A DNA stretch of 59,949 nt from Myxococcales bacterium (GTDB lineage: Bacteria; Myxococcota_A; Polyangia; Palsa-1104; JAEUJZ01). The stretch's first letter is position 1. The number at the start of each line of letters is the position of its first letter. The stretch lies in NCBI GenBank assembly GCA_016794365.1, contig JAEUKB010000018.1:1-59949 (forward strand), given 5' to 3'. A model generated the notes under the pieces. It ran no database searches and had not been told where the DNA came from. It worked only from the letters and a program-made list of their open reading frames with translations. Both the position numbers and the translations under genes were made by a program. Below are positions 42,147-48,902 of this stretch, one piece after another.

Positions 42147-43226
42147 ATGACGCGGGTTGTGATTCTGGATCACTCAGTGAGCGCACGACGGACGCTTCGC
42201 GCGCAGCTGGAAGCAGAGCGGGACCTGGACGTGGTGCGTGAGTTTTCCGACCCGACCGAGGCGACGCGGTTTCTGCTGCGAGCCACGGCGGAGCTGCTGA
42301 TCATTGATGCAGAGCTTCTGTCCGAAGGCGGACTCGATGCGATCGAAGCCCTGATGATGCAGCGTCCGCTGCCGATCCTGATCCTGTCTGCCAGCGAGCA
42401 TCGTCCGGAACAAGATGCGCTCCTTCACGAAGCGCTGCTGCGTGGCGCGCTGTCGATCGAAGCGCGTGTGAGTCCGTCCGATCCCCAGGCGAGCGCGCTG
42501 TTTCGCAGTGCGGTGCGGCGACTTTTGCGTGTCTCGGTGGTGCGTCAAAAGAGTGCGCGTTCCCAGCACAGTCAGCGTCCGTTGTCTGCCAGCTCGCGAC
42601 CAGAGCACGGGCCGGGACCGCTTCCGTCTGTTCATCATCAAGTGGACGTGATTGGCATCGGAGCTTCTGCGGGCGGACCCGGTGTGGTGGCGGACATTCT
42701 GTCTGCGCTCCCGAAGGATTTGGCGGCTTGCATCTTGGTCGTGCAGCACCTTCCTGCGGGCTTTGCAGAGCCGTTTGCGGACTATCTGCGCGCGCGGATT
42801 CGCTTGCCAGTGACGATCTGTTCATCGTCGCAGTCGCTGTCGCTTGGACAGGTCATTCTGGCGCCCGATGATGCGCACTTGCTGATTCGCAGTCGTGGGC
42901 TGGCTCGCACTGAGCAGTCAGAGCCGCTACACGGTCACAGACCTTCGGTGGATCTGCTGATGGACTCTTTGGCTCGACACTACGGAGAGCGTGCCGCAGG
43001 CGTCATCCTCAGTGGGATTGGCAGAGACGGAGCCGCCGGACTTCGCGCGATTCGGCAAGCAGGCGGACTGACCATTTCCCAAGATGGTGAGAGCGCAGCG
43101 GTCTACGGAATGCCGCGTGTTGCCAGCGAAAGTGGAGCTGCAGAGTTTGTTCTTCGTCCATCGGACATTGTGGATGCACTGCGACGCGCTGCTGGCCCCA
43201 GAGAGCCAAGCGGACGCTCCTATTGA
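42147..43226 (+). CDS. CheB-like protein-glutamate methylesterase with degenerate receiver
   Basis: A 359-residue protein with receiver (1-130) and methylesterase (165-350) domains joined by a Ser/Pro/His linker. The esterase triad is intact: Ser174 (GIGASAGGPG), His201 (VVQHLPAGF), Asp294 (SGIGRDGAAG). The receiver has the phosphoacceptor candidate Asp54 (LIIDAELL) but only one acidic residue near position 8 (ILDHS instead of xDDS) and no conserved Lys (ALSIEARVSP), so phosphorylation is doubtful. No chemoreceptor, CheA or CheR genes are nearby. It may serve an alternative chemosensory-type system elsewhere in the genome. The ATG at 42147 is the only sensible start. Confidence 0.9.
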   Translation: MTRVVILDHSVSARRTLRAQLEAERDLDVVREFSDPTEATRFLLRATAELLIIDAELLSEGGLDAIEALMMQRPLPILILSASEHRPEQDALLHEALLRGALSIEARVSPSDPQASALFRSAVRRLLRVSVVRQKSARSQHSQRPLSASSRPEHGPGPLPSVHHQVDVIGIGASAGGPGVVADILSALPKDLAACILVVQHLPAGFAEPFADYLRARIRLPVTICSSSQSLSLGQVILAPDDAHLLIRSRGLARTEQSEPLHGHRPSVDLLMDSLARHYGERAAGVILSGIGRDGAAGLRAIRQAGGLTISQDGESAAVYGMPRVASESGAAEFVLRPSDIVDALRRAAGPREPSGRSY

Positions 43227-43319
43227 CGGATCCTTCAATAGTCACAGTATTGCACGCACAGCGACGGAATCAGCAGCCAGCAGGATGGCTGAATCGATGC
43301 GTGCTCGCTCGTGTGCTGT

Positions 43320-43715
43320 CTATGCTGCGTGCGCGATGTCGGTTTCAACCGAGTGAATCAGGTCGATCAAGCGAGACGGACTACAGCGCCGCACCAGCAG
43401 GTGCTTGACTCCCTTGCTGACCGCTAGCTTGCGTGCTGCCACGACGGCATTGTGACTGTTTACATCGGTCACAATCACCACCAGATCCACGCGATTGACC
43501 AGCGAGGCCAGTGTCTGTGCGCCGCGTCCTGCGGTGTGTCCGCTGTGGACTTCCAGGTCGTAGCCTGCCGCGTGGGCTGCTTGCTGGAACAGACCTTCGG
43601 AGCGCTCGACTCCGCCAATCATTCCGATGCGAAGCCGTGTGGGCTTGACGGAAACGGGCTGCGGCTTGGACTGCTTGTGAGAGTGTTTCGACGGAGCGAT
43701 AGCTGCTTGGTTCAT
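43320..43715 (-). CDS. DUF2325-like small protein
   Basis: A 131-residue protein. After a basic N-terminal 25 residues it shows the DUF2325 pattern: RLRIGMIGGVERSEGLFQQAAHAAGYDLEVHSGH, VDLVVIVTDVNSHNAVVAARKLAV and KHLLVRRCSPSRL. The fold looks like a Rossmann-type domain; in other bacteria the domain often occurs beside regulators and its function is unknown. It is transcribed leftward, with three operator-like sites upstream (43741-43906), the nearest ending 28 bp before the start. Its 3' end is convergent with the CheB gene. Confidence 0.78.
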   Translation of the reverse strand: MNQAAIAPSKHSHKQSKPQPVSVKPTRLRIGMIGGVERSEGLFQQAAHAAGYDLEVHSGHTAGRGAQTLASLVNRVDLVVIVTDVNSHNAVVAARKLAVSKGVKHLLVRRCSPSRLIDLIHSVETDIAHAA

Positions 43716-43742
43716 GAAGTCACCGCCATCATAACGACCGAT

Positions 43743-43758
43743 GTCTGTTATAACAGAC
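43743..43758. promoter_or_regulatory. Perfect 16-bp palindrome GTCTGTTATAACAGAC
   Basis: Perfect dyad 28 bp upstream of the DUF2325 start. A -10-like TATGAT lies between it and the start on the coding strand, so the site should cover the -35 region. It shares GTCTG-N6-CAGAC with 45262-45277. Related copies are at 43813-43833 and 43886-43906. Confidence 0.75.
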
Positions 43759-43812
43759 GATCTAGGAACGGCTATCGAATAGTCAAGGGATCGTCAGGAA
43801 AATAATCGAACG

Positions 43813-43833
43813 ATGTCCAATATAGCGGACGAT
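43813..43833. promoter_or_regulatory. Second operator-like copy
   Basis: ATGTCC-AATATAGC-GGACGAT aligns with the palindrome at 43741-43761 over 21 bases (17 identical), and keeps dyad symmetry GTCC/GGAC. It begins 72 bp from the first. Confidence 0.55.
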
Positions 43834-43885
43834 TGTTCGTTGGTTCGATCTGTGGCGGCCAGGCTCATCGTGATGAACGGATGAA

Positions 43886-43906
43886 TCGGACGATATAACA
43901 GACGAT
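43886..43906. promoter_or_regulatory. Third operator-like copy
   Basis: The right half TATAACAGACGAT is identical to the first copy; the left half (TCGGACGA) is diverged. It begins 73 bp from the second copy. Confidence 0.5.
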
Positions 43907-43921
43907 GTCTATCGCCTGGCT

Positions 43922-43993
43922 TCGGACGTGGCCTCGGGCGTAGCCTCGAACGTAGCCTCGGATGTGGCGTTGGACGTGGCGTTGGACGTGGCG
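43922..43993. repeat. Tandem repeat, 6 x 12 bp (TYGGACGTGGCS)
   Basis: Units at 43922, 43934, 43946, 43958, 43970 and 43982: TCGGACGTGGCC, TCGGGCGTAGCC, TCGAACGTAGCC, TCGGATGTGGCG and two TTGGACGTGGCG. The array ends 16 bp before the stop codon position of the leftward gene at 44010. Confidence 0.93.
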
Positions 43994-44009
43994 GTTTGGA
44001 TCGGTGTCG

Positions 44010-45236
44010 CTAGACCTTCTGGATCGTCTCGACGATGGCTTTGGCCCAGCTCAGCGGAACTTTCTTCGATGCGCCGTCTACTCCGAGCGCGCCTCGCTGT
44101 AGCTTCACACCGGGAAAGTACTGGGCCAGCTCTTGCATGCGCGGTGCAAAGCCTCCGCGCGCGGCTTCCAGCAGGTTCTGGTACGCCATGCGCTGGCCTG
44201 CGTTCATCTTGGAAAAGGGCATGGCGGGCGCAAACTCCGAAAAGTTCGCGTTGGCAATTTGGTTGAGCGATGCGCAGCGGAAGTTGAAGTAGTGATTCGG
44301 ACTGTCATCAGCGGCCTTGATCAGGAAGAAGCCAAAGAAGCTTCCGGTGTCGGATAGCTCCAGCTCTTTGTCCTTGCGCAGCGTCTGCAAATCCCAGCCG
44401 TTCCAGGTCTTGATCTGGGGCTCTGGCTGCGCCATGAAGCGCTTGTTGAGCCAGTGCTTGTGCCAGGACTGTCCGCCGGTCAGCTCTTTGGAGAGCACCG
44501 CAAACTTGGTCCCGGACGGAATGCTCTGCGCGATCTGAATGAGCGCCACGCGATCCTCTTCGCGATCGACGCGCCGACCGATGCGCACAAAGCCCAGATA
44601 GGGAGTCCCCGGCTCTGCTCTGCGGAACTCGGTGATGTTGTCGTTCGACATGCGCATGGCTTTGCTGATGCGCACGACGCCCCACATGGTGGCATCGTCG
44701 GTTAGGACTTTTTCGTTTTCTGCTTTCATCACCAAGTCGGGATTCTTGGGCATGCGCAGAAACGTCATGCGGAGCGCTTCGGGACCAAACTCTGCTTTGT
44801 TATTGTACTTTTCGGCCTTCGCCTTGGCCTTGATGATCTCGTTGCCTTCGGAAACAGACTCCTCTTTGGTTGCAAAGGTGGTCGAGCCCGAGCCCGTTCC
44901 TGAACCCGTTCCTGAACCAGTTCCCGTTCCTGAACCAGTTCCCGTCCCTTTTTTCGGATCGTTTTGGTTGCCGGTGGTTCCGGTCTTCGGACTGTTTTTG
45001 GGTGGAGGAGGCGGCTTCAAAAGTCGCTCGTCCAGCGTCTTGGCAAAGCCATCGAGCGTGGTCGCGAGCTGGTCATACAGCTCTGTCTCTGCAAGCTGTG
45101 AGGAGTAGTGTTTGGGATAGCTGCGGGGACCGAGCAAGACCTTTTTGATGTAGAGCAGATACGGCTCCTCTTTGGTCTTCCAGTCCTGTTTCCGCGTCTT
45201 GGCGAGCCACTCACGATACGACGGAATCTTTGGCAT
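44010..45236 (-). CDS. Unrecognised protein with Gly/Thr/Ser linker
   Basis: A 408-residue protein not assigned to a family. The start at 45236 (MPKIPSYREW) is set by a GGGGGC tract and by the operator position. Residues 1-80 are basic and helical (LAKTRKQDWKTKEEPYLLYIKKVLLGPRSYPKHYSSQ). Then comes a Pro/Lys segment and a perfect-looking GTGSGTG repeat linker at about 97-115, encoded by an 18-bp-like repeat. The C-terminal 280 residues seem to form one folded domain (FGPEALRMTFLRMPKNP, WGVVRISKAM, PYLGFVRIGRRVDREEDRVALIQIAQSIPSG, SDTGSFFGFFLIKAADDSPNHYFNF). No signal or membrane helix. It shares its operator with the DUF2325 gene. Confidence 0.75.
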   Translation of the reverse strand: MPKIPSYREWLAKTRKQDWKTKEEPYLLYIKKVLLGPRSYPKHYSSQLAETELYDQLATTLDGFAKTLDERLLKPPPPPKNSPKTGTTGNQNDPKKGTGTGSGTGTGSGTGSGTGSGSTTFATKEESVSEGNEIIKAKAKAEKYNNKAEFGPEALRMTFLRMPKNPDLVMKAENEKVLTDDATMWGVVRISKAMRMSNDNITEFRRAEPGTPYLGFVRIGRRVDREEDRVALIQIAQSIPSGTKFAVLSKELTGGQSWHKHWLNKRFMAQPEPQIKTWNGWDLQTLRKDKELELSDTGSFFGFFLIKAADDSPNHYFNFRCASLNQIANANFSEFAPAMPFSKMNAGQRMAYQNLLEAARGGFAPRMQELAQYFPGVKLQRGALGVDGASKKVPLSWAKAIVETIQKV

Positions 45237-45261
45237 GCACGCCCCCTGCGCCGCATACAAC

Positions 45262-45277
45262 GTCTGAGATCTCAGAC
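45262..45277. promoter_or_regulatory. Perfect 16-bp palindrome GTCTGAGATCTCAGAC
   Basis: Perfect dyad 26 bp upstream of the start at 45236. The outer half-sites GTCTG and CAGAC are identical to those of 43743-43758. A further half-site (AAACAGACGAC) lies at 45284-45294. Confidence 0.75.
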
Positions 45278-45505
45278 TAATGCAAAACAGACGACACTGC
45301 GGAGTCTCTGCGGACAGTGGTTCTGGTTGCGCGCAGTTAGAGCGCTGAAGATCACGGATTGCGTATTCTGTTTGCTACATCGTCGGTCCTTTCGTACTTG
45401 CGTGCGCTCCGGTTCTCTTCTCTGCCATCGCGGTTCCTCATGACTGCGTTGCTTGGCATTCTTGGGAAGATGCTGCGTACTTCGTGAGGCGCTGTCGGCG
45501 AGCTG

Positions 45506-46312
45506 TTATCGGCGGTGTACGGTGGTTGCAGAGGCCTGATCGGTGGCCAGCATGGTGATTTCACTGATGTTGACGTGTGCAGGACGGCTGACACAAAACA
45601 GAACAGCTTCTGCAACATCATCTGCGGTCATCGGTGTCATCCCTTCATATACAGCTTTGGCGCGCGCGGTATCCCCGCGAAATCGCACCACGCTAAACTC
45701 TGTTTCCACCATGCCGGGATCGACGGTGCTGACACGCACGCGAGTGCCAAGAAGATCGTGCTTGAGACACTGATTCAGCATGCGAATCGCAGCCTTGCTT
45801 GCGCAATAGATCGCGCCACCTGGGTACGGCTGGGAACCGGCCACTGATCCGATATGAACGATGTGTCCTGCGTCGCGCTGAACCATCTGTGGCAGCACCA
45901 CCTGCGTGACCGAAAGGACTCCTTTCACATTGGTATCCAGCACTTCGTCCCACTCTGCGGGATTGCTTTCAAACAGCTTGTCGCGACCTCGGCCCAGTCC
46001 AGCTGCGTGAACCACGACATCGATGGCGGAAAGCGCGCTGGGAAGCGAAGCGATCGCAGATCGAACGGCTGCTGCATCGCGAACATCTGCGGACACTGCG
46101 ATCGCGTCTTGCGCACCCAGTGCTTGCAGCTCGGACGTAAGCTGCGTCAGACGATCGGTCCGACGGGCCAGCACGACTAGTCGGCAGCCACTGACTGCGA
46201 ATGCGCGCGCACACGCAGCACCGATGCCACTGCTGGCTCCGGTGATCAGGATCACTTTGCCGGACAGGGATGGAAAGCGAGGAAAGAGGGTCTGGTTCGT
46301 GCTCTCACTCAT
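45506..46312 (-). CDS. SDR-family oxidoreductase
   Basis: A 268-residue NAD(P)-dependent short-chain dehydrogenase. The cofactor loop is ITGASSGIGAACARAFA with a basic residue pair after strand 2 (LARRTDRL), which favours NADPH. NAG-type motif: HAAGLGRG; active site Ser in IGSVAGSQPYPGG and Tyr-x3-Lys in YCASKAA. The sequence resembles YdfG-like 3-hydroxy acid dehydrogenases, for which the substrate is unknown. Single leftward gene. Confidence 0.93.
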   Translation of the reverse strand: MSESTNQTLFPRFPSLSGKVILITGASSGIGAACARAFAVSGCRLVVLARRTDRLTQLTSELQALGAQDAIAVSADVRDAAAVRSAIASLPSALSAIDVVVHAAGLGRGRDKLFESNPAEWDEVLDTNVKGVLSVTQVVLPQMVQRDAGHIVHIGSVAGSQPYPGGAIYCASKAAIRMLNQCLKHDLLGTRVRVSTVDPGMVETEFSVVRFRGDTARAKAVYEGMTPMTADDVAEAVLFCVSRPAHVNISEITMLATDQASATTVHRR

Positions 46313-46670
46313 GGGTGGATCCTATAGCAGGTCCGTGCTGCGCAGGAATCTACAGATATCCCCAGCCAGCTACGGACATCCCCAGACATCTATGGGTATC
46401 TACGGACATGCAGATTTGTCGTCGCCCAGCACATTGGGGTGAACGCCTGAGATCCTTTCACACAAGACGTAGAAAGTTTGAGATACTAAAGGACGCTGTG
46501 CTGTGCGAACCGGTCTTTGGGGGGCCTTTCGGCATGGAAATAGAACCTGTCAGAGGCGGAGTTTTCGACGAGAAAAGGTCTGCGGCAGATCGTGTACGGG
46601 CTGACTCTGATCCGTGTTCTGCGCTGGCGAAGGTTACCTATCCGGTCCTCGCGTTGGAGGTGTTTCTGTG
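46313..46670. other. Divergent region with short imperfect repeats
   Basis: This 358-bp region between the SDR and OmpA genes has an irregular repeat of CTACRGAYATCCCCAG words at about 46349-46411. No gene is evident. The OmpA ribosome binding site GGAGG is at 46656-46660. Confidence 0.55.
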
Positions 46671-48827
46671 ATGTCTTGGCGATCAATTGCGAGTTGTTTA
46701 CGTGTTGTAGGAGCAGTCTGCGCTGTGCTGCTCAGCGTGCAAAACGCCTCTGCGCAGGATCTCAATCGTGGCTTTGCGGTCAATCGCTACGAGCCAACTT
46801 CCGCCGGTGAGTGGTCGTTCTGGGTAGACCATCCGTGGTATTCCCAAACGCGCTACTTTGCTGCGGGAATTACGCTCAACTACGCGCACAATCCGCTGGT
46901 CTTTGGTGCAGTGGGAAGTGATGGCAGCTTCTCTCCGCGACTGTCGGTCATTGAGCATCAGTTCCTTGGACACGTTGATGTTGCGGGATCCTTTTTGGAT
47001 CGGATTCAGATCAACGGAAGCCTTCCGATTACTTTCCTAGAGCGCGGTGTCAAAGCCGCAGGTGCAGAGCCCGCAAACGGAGTCGCCGTCGGAGATCCGC
47101 GACTTGGTCTGTGGGTTCGCCTGTTTGGTCAGCCCTACAAGAGCGCCGTCTCGCTGAGCCTTGGCGCGCAAGTCTGGATTCCACTGCGATCGTTTGGACT
47201 AAACTCTGGCGTTTCGCTTTCATCAAGTGATGAAGGCGTGCTGCGCGTCCTTCCGAAGCTCGCACTGGGTGGTTATGCCAAGCACATCCTGTGGTCGTTC
47301 ACAGCTGGATTTCAGTACCGTCCAGCTGCACAGATCGGCGCAGGTGTGGATCTCGCGGGCAGCACGGTGGGATCGGAACTACAGCTTGGCGCAGCGATCT
47401 CCTATGCGGACTTCGAGCGTCGCTTCGCTGTCGGTCCCGAAGCCATCTTGGCGACGCAGGTGATGGGAACGGACTCGACCAAGCCGTTTTACAGAGACTT
47501 CACCAGCCTAGAAGTTCTGCTCGCAGGTCACTACAACATCGCACATCAAGTGAACGTAGGAATCGCGGGTGGTGTGGGTCTGCTGCGTCAGCCCGGAACG
47601 CCAGATGGTCGCGTCTTGCTGCGCATCGGATATGCTCCGATGAAGGAAGAAAAGAAGCCGGTTCTGGATCGCGATCACGACGGCATCTTGGATGCGGATG
47701 ATGCCTGTCCTGATGATGTAGGAATCGCAACTGGGAATCCGAACACGAACGGCTGTCCTGATCGAGATCGCGACGGTGTGATCGATCGACTGGATATCTG
47801 TCCTGATGTTCACAAAGGTGACAAGCCCGATCCGGACTCGAAGCGTCTGGGATGTCCAGCCGGAGATCGCGACAAAGACGGCGTCATCGATCCAGAAGAT
47901 CAGTGTGTGGACGTTCCCAAGGGAGAGCGTCCTGATCCGAAGCGTCTGGGATGTCCGGTCGGTGATCTCGACAAGGATGGCGTGCTGGATCCTGATGATC
48001 AGTGCGTCGATGTTCCCAAGGGTGACAAGCCCGATCCGAATCGTCTGGGCTGCCCTGCGGGGGACCGTGACAAGGATCTGGTGGTGGATCCAGAAGATGC
48101 ATGTCCTGATAAGCCTGGTGCGCCGGATCCTGATCCGAAGAAGAATGGCTGCCCCGGTGCGACGACGATTACGGATGGCCAGATCAAGATCATCGAGCCG
48201 GTGTTCTTTGCAACGAACAAGGACGTGATCCTCAAGCGCAGCTTCCCGGTGCTGGAAGCCGTGGCAAACAGCCTGAAGGGTTCGCCGACCATCAAGAAGG
48301 TGGAAGTGCAGGGTCACACCGACAACCGAGGCAAGGCCGCATACAACCGAGATCTGTCGGCGCGTCGTGCAGCCAGCGTGGTGCGCTTCCTGGTCGAAAA
48401 GGGAATCGATGCCAACCGGCTCCAGTCGAAGGGCTACGGACCGGATCAGCCGATTGCCGATAACAAGAGCGCGAAGGGTCGTGAACGGAACCGCCGCGTA
48501 GACTTTGTGATCATCGATCCGGCGCAGCCGAAAGACGTACAGGTCAAGAAGGCGAGCGAAACCGCTGTTCCTGTGTCCGAAGATCAGAGCGATTCGTCGG
48601 ATGGCAAGAAGGGCAAAAAGGATCGCAAAGGCAAAAAAGGCAAGAAGGGCGATGCGGTCGAGTCGGGCTCCGCAGACAAAGCGGATGCCGGTGATGGCGA
48701 GAGCAAAAAGAAGAAGCGGAAGTCCAAAAAGGACGCAGCAGAAGCGGCGGATGGGGATGGTGGCGATGACAAAGCCGATGGCAAAAAGAAGAAGCACCAC
48801 CGCCGGAAGAAGGACAAGTCTGCGTAG
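46671..48827 (+). CDS. OmpA-family outer membrane protein with thrombospondin type 3 repeats
   Basis: A 718-residue outer-membrane protein. The start follows TTGGAGG. Signal peptide (LRVVGAVCAVLLSVQNASA), a putative beta-barrel of about 300 residues, then five acidic calcium-binding type TSP3 repeats of about 34 residues (DRDHDGILDADDACPDD, DRDKDGVIDPEDQCVDVPKGERPDPKRLGC), then an OmpA C-terminal peptidoglycan-binding domain (VEVQGHTDNRGKAAYNRDLSARRAASVVRFL, ERNRRVDFVII). It ends with a tail of about 100 residues very rich in Lys, Asp and Ser (KKGKKDRKGKKGKKGD, KKKHHRRKKDKSA), which is unusual for this family and may bind nucleic acid or polyanion at the surface or periplasm. The gene precedes the surface-protein gene at 48903 by 75 bp. 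Confidence 0.9.
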   Translation: MSWRSIASCLRVVGAVCAVLLSVQNASAQDLNRGFAVNRYEPTSAGEWSFWVDHPWYSQTRYFAAGITLNYAHNPLVFGAVGSDGSFSPRLSVIEHQFLGHVDVAGSFLDRIQINGSLPITFLERGVKAAGAEPANGVAVGDPRLGLWVRLFGQPYKSAVSLSLGAQVWIPLRSFGLNSGVSLSSSDEGVLRVLPKLALGGYAKHILWSFTAGFQYRPAAQIGAGVDLAGSTVGSELQLGAAISYADFERRFAVGPEAILATQVMGTDSTKPFYRDFTSLEVLLAGHYNIAHQVNVGIAGGVGLLRQPGTPDGRVLLRIGYAPMKEEKKPVLDRDHDGILDADDACPDDVGIATGNPNTNGCPDRDRDGVIDRLDICPDVHKGDKPDPDSKRLGCPAGDRDKDGVIDPEDQCVDVPKGERPDPKRLGCPVGDLDKDGVLDPDDQCVDVPKGDKPDPNRLGCPAGDRDKDLVVDPEDACPDKPGAPDPDPKKNGCPGATTITDGQIKIIEPVFFATNKDVILKRSFPVLEAVANSLKGSPTIKKVEVQGHTDNRGKAAYNRDLSARRAASVVRFLVEKGIDANRLQSKGYGPDQPIADNKSAKGRERNRRVDFVIIDPAQPKDVQVKKASETAVPVSEDQSDSSDGKKGKKDRKGKKGKKGDAVESGSADKADAGDGESKKKKRKSKKDAAEAADGDGGDDKADGKKKKHHRRKKDKSA

Positions 48828-48902
48828 TCTATGAGCAGGGATGGCAACAAGCGAAGTCTGGACGCAGAGGTCCGCAGGTCCAAGGGAAGTCAGAGGTACA
48901 AG

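Noticed and set aside
44880..44945. Short repeats read as a CRISPR or promoter array
   Set aside because: They lie in frame within the GTGSGTG linker of the 408-residue protein.
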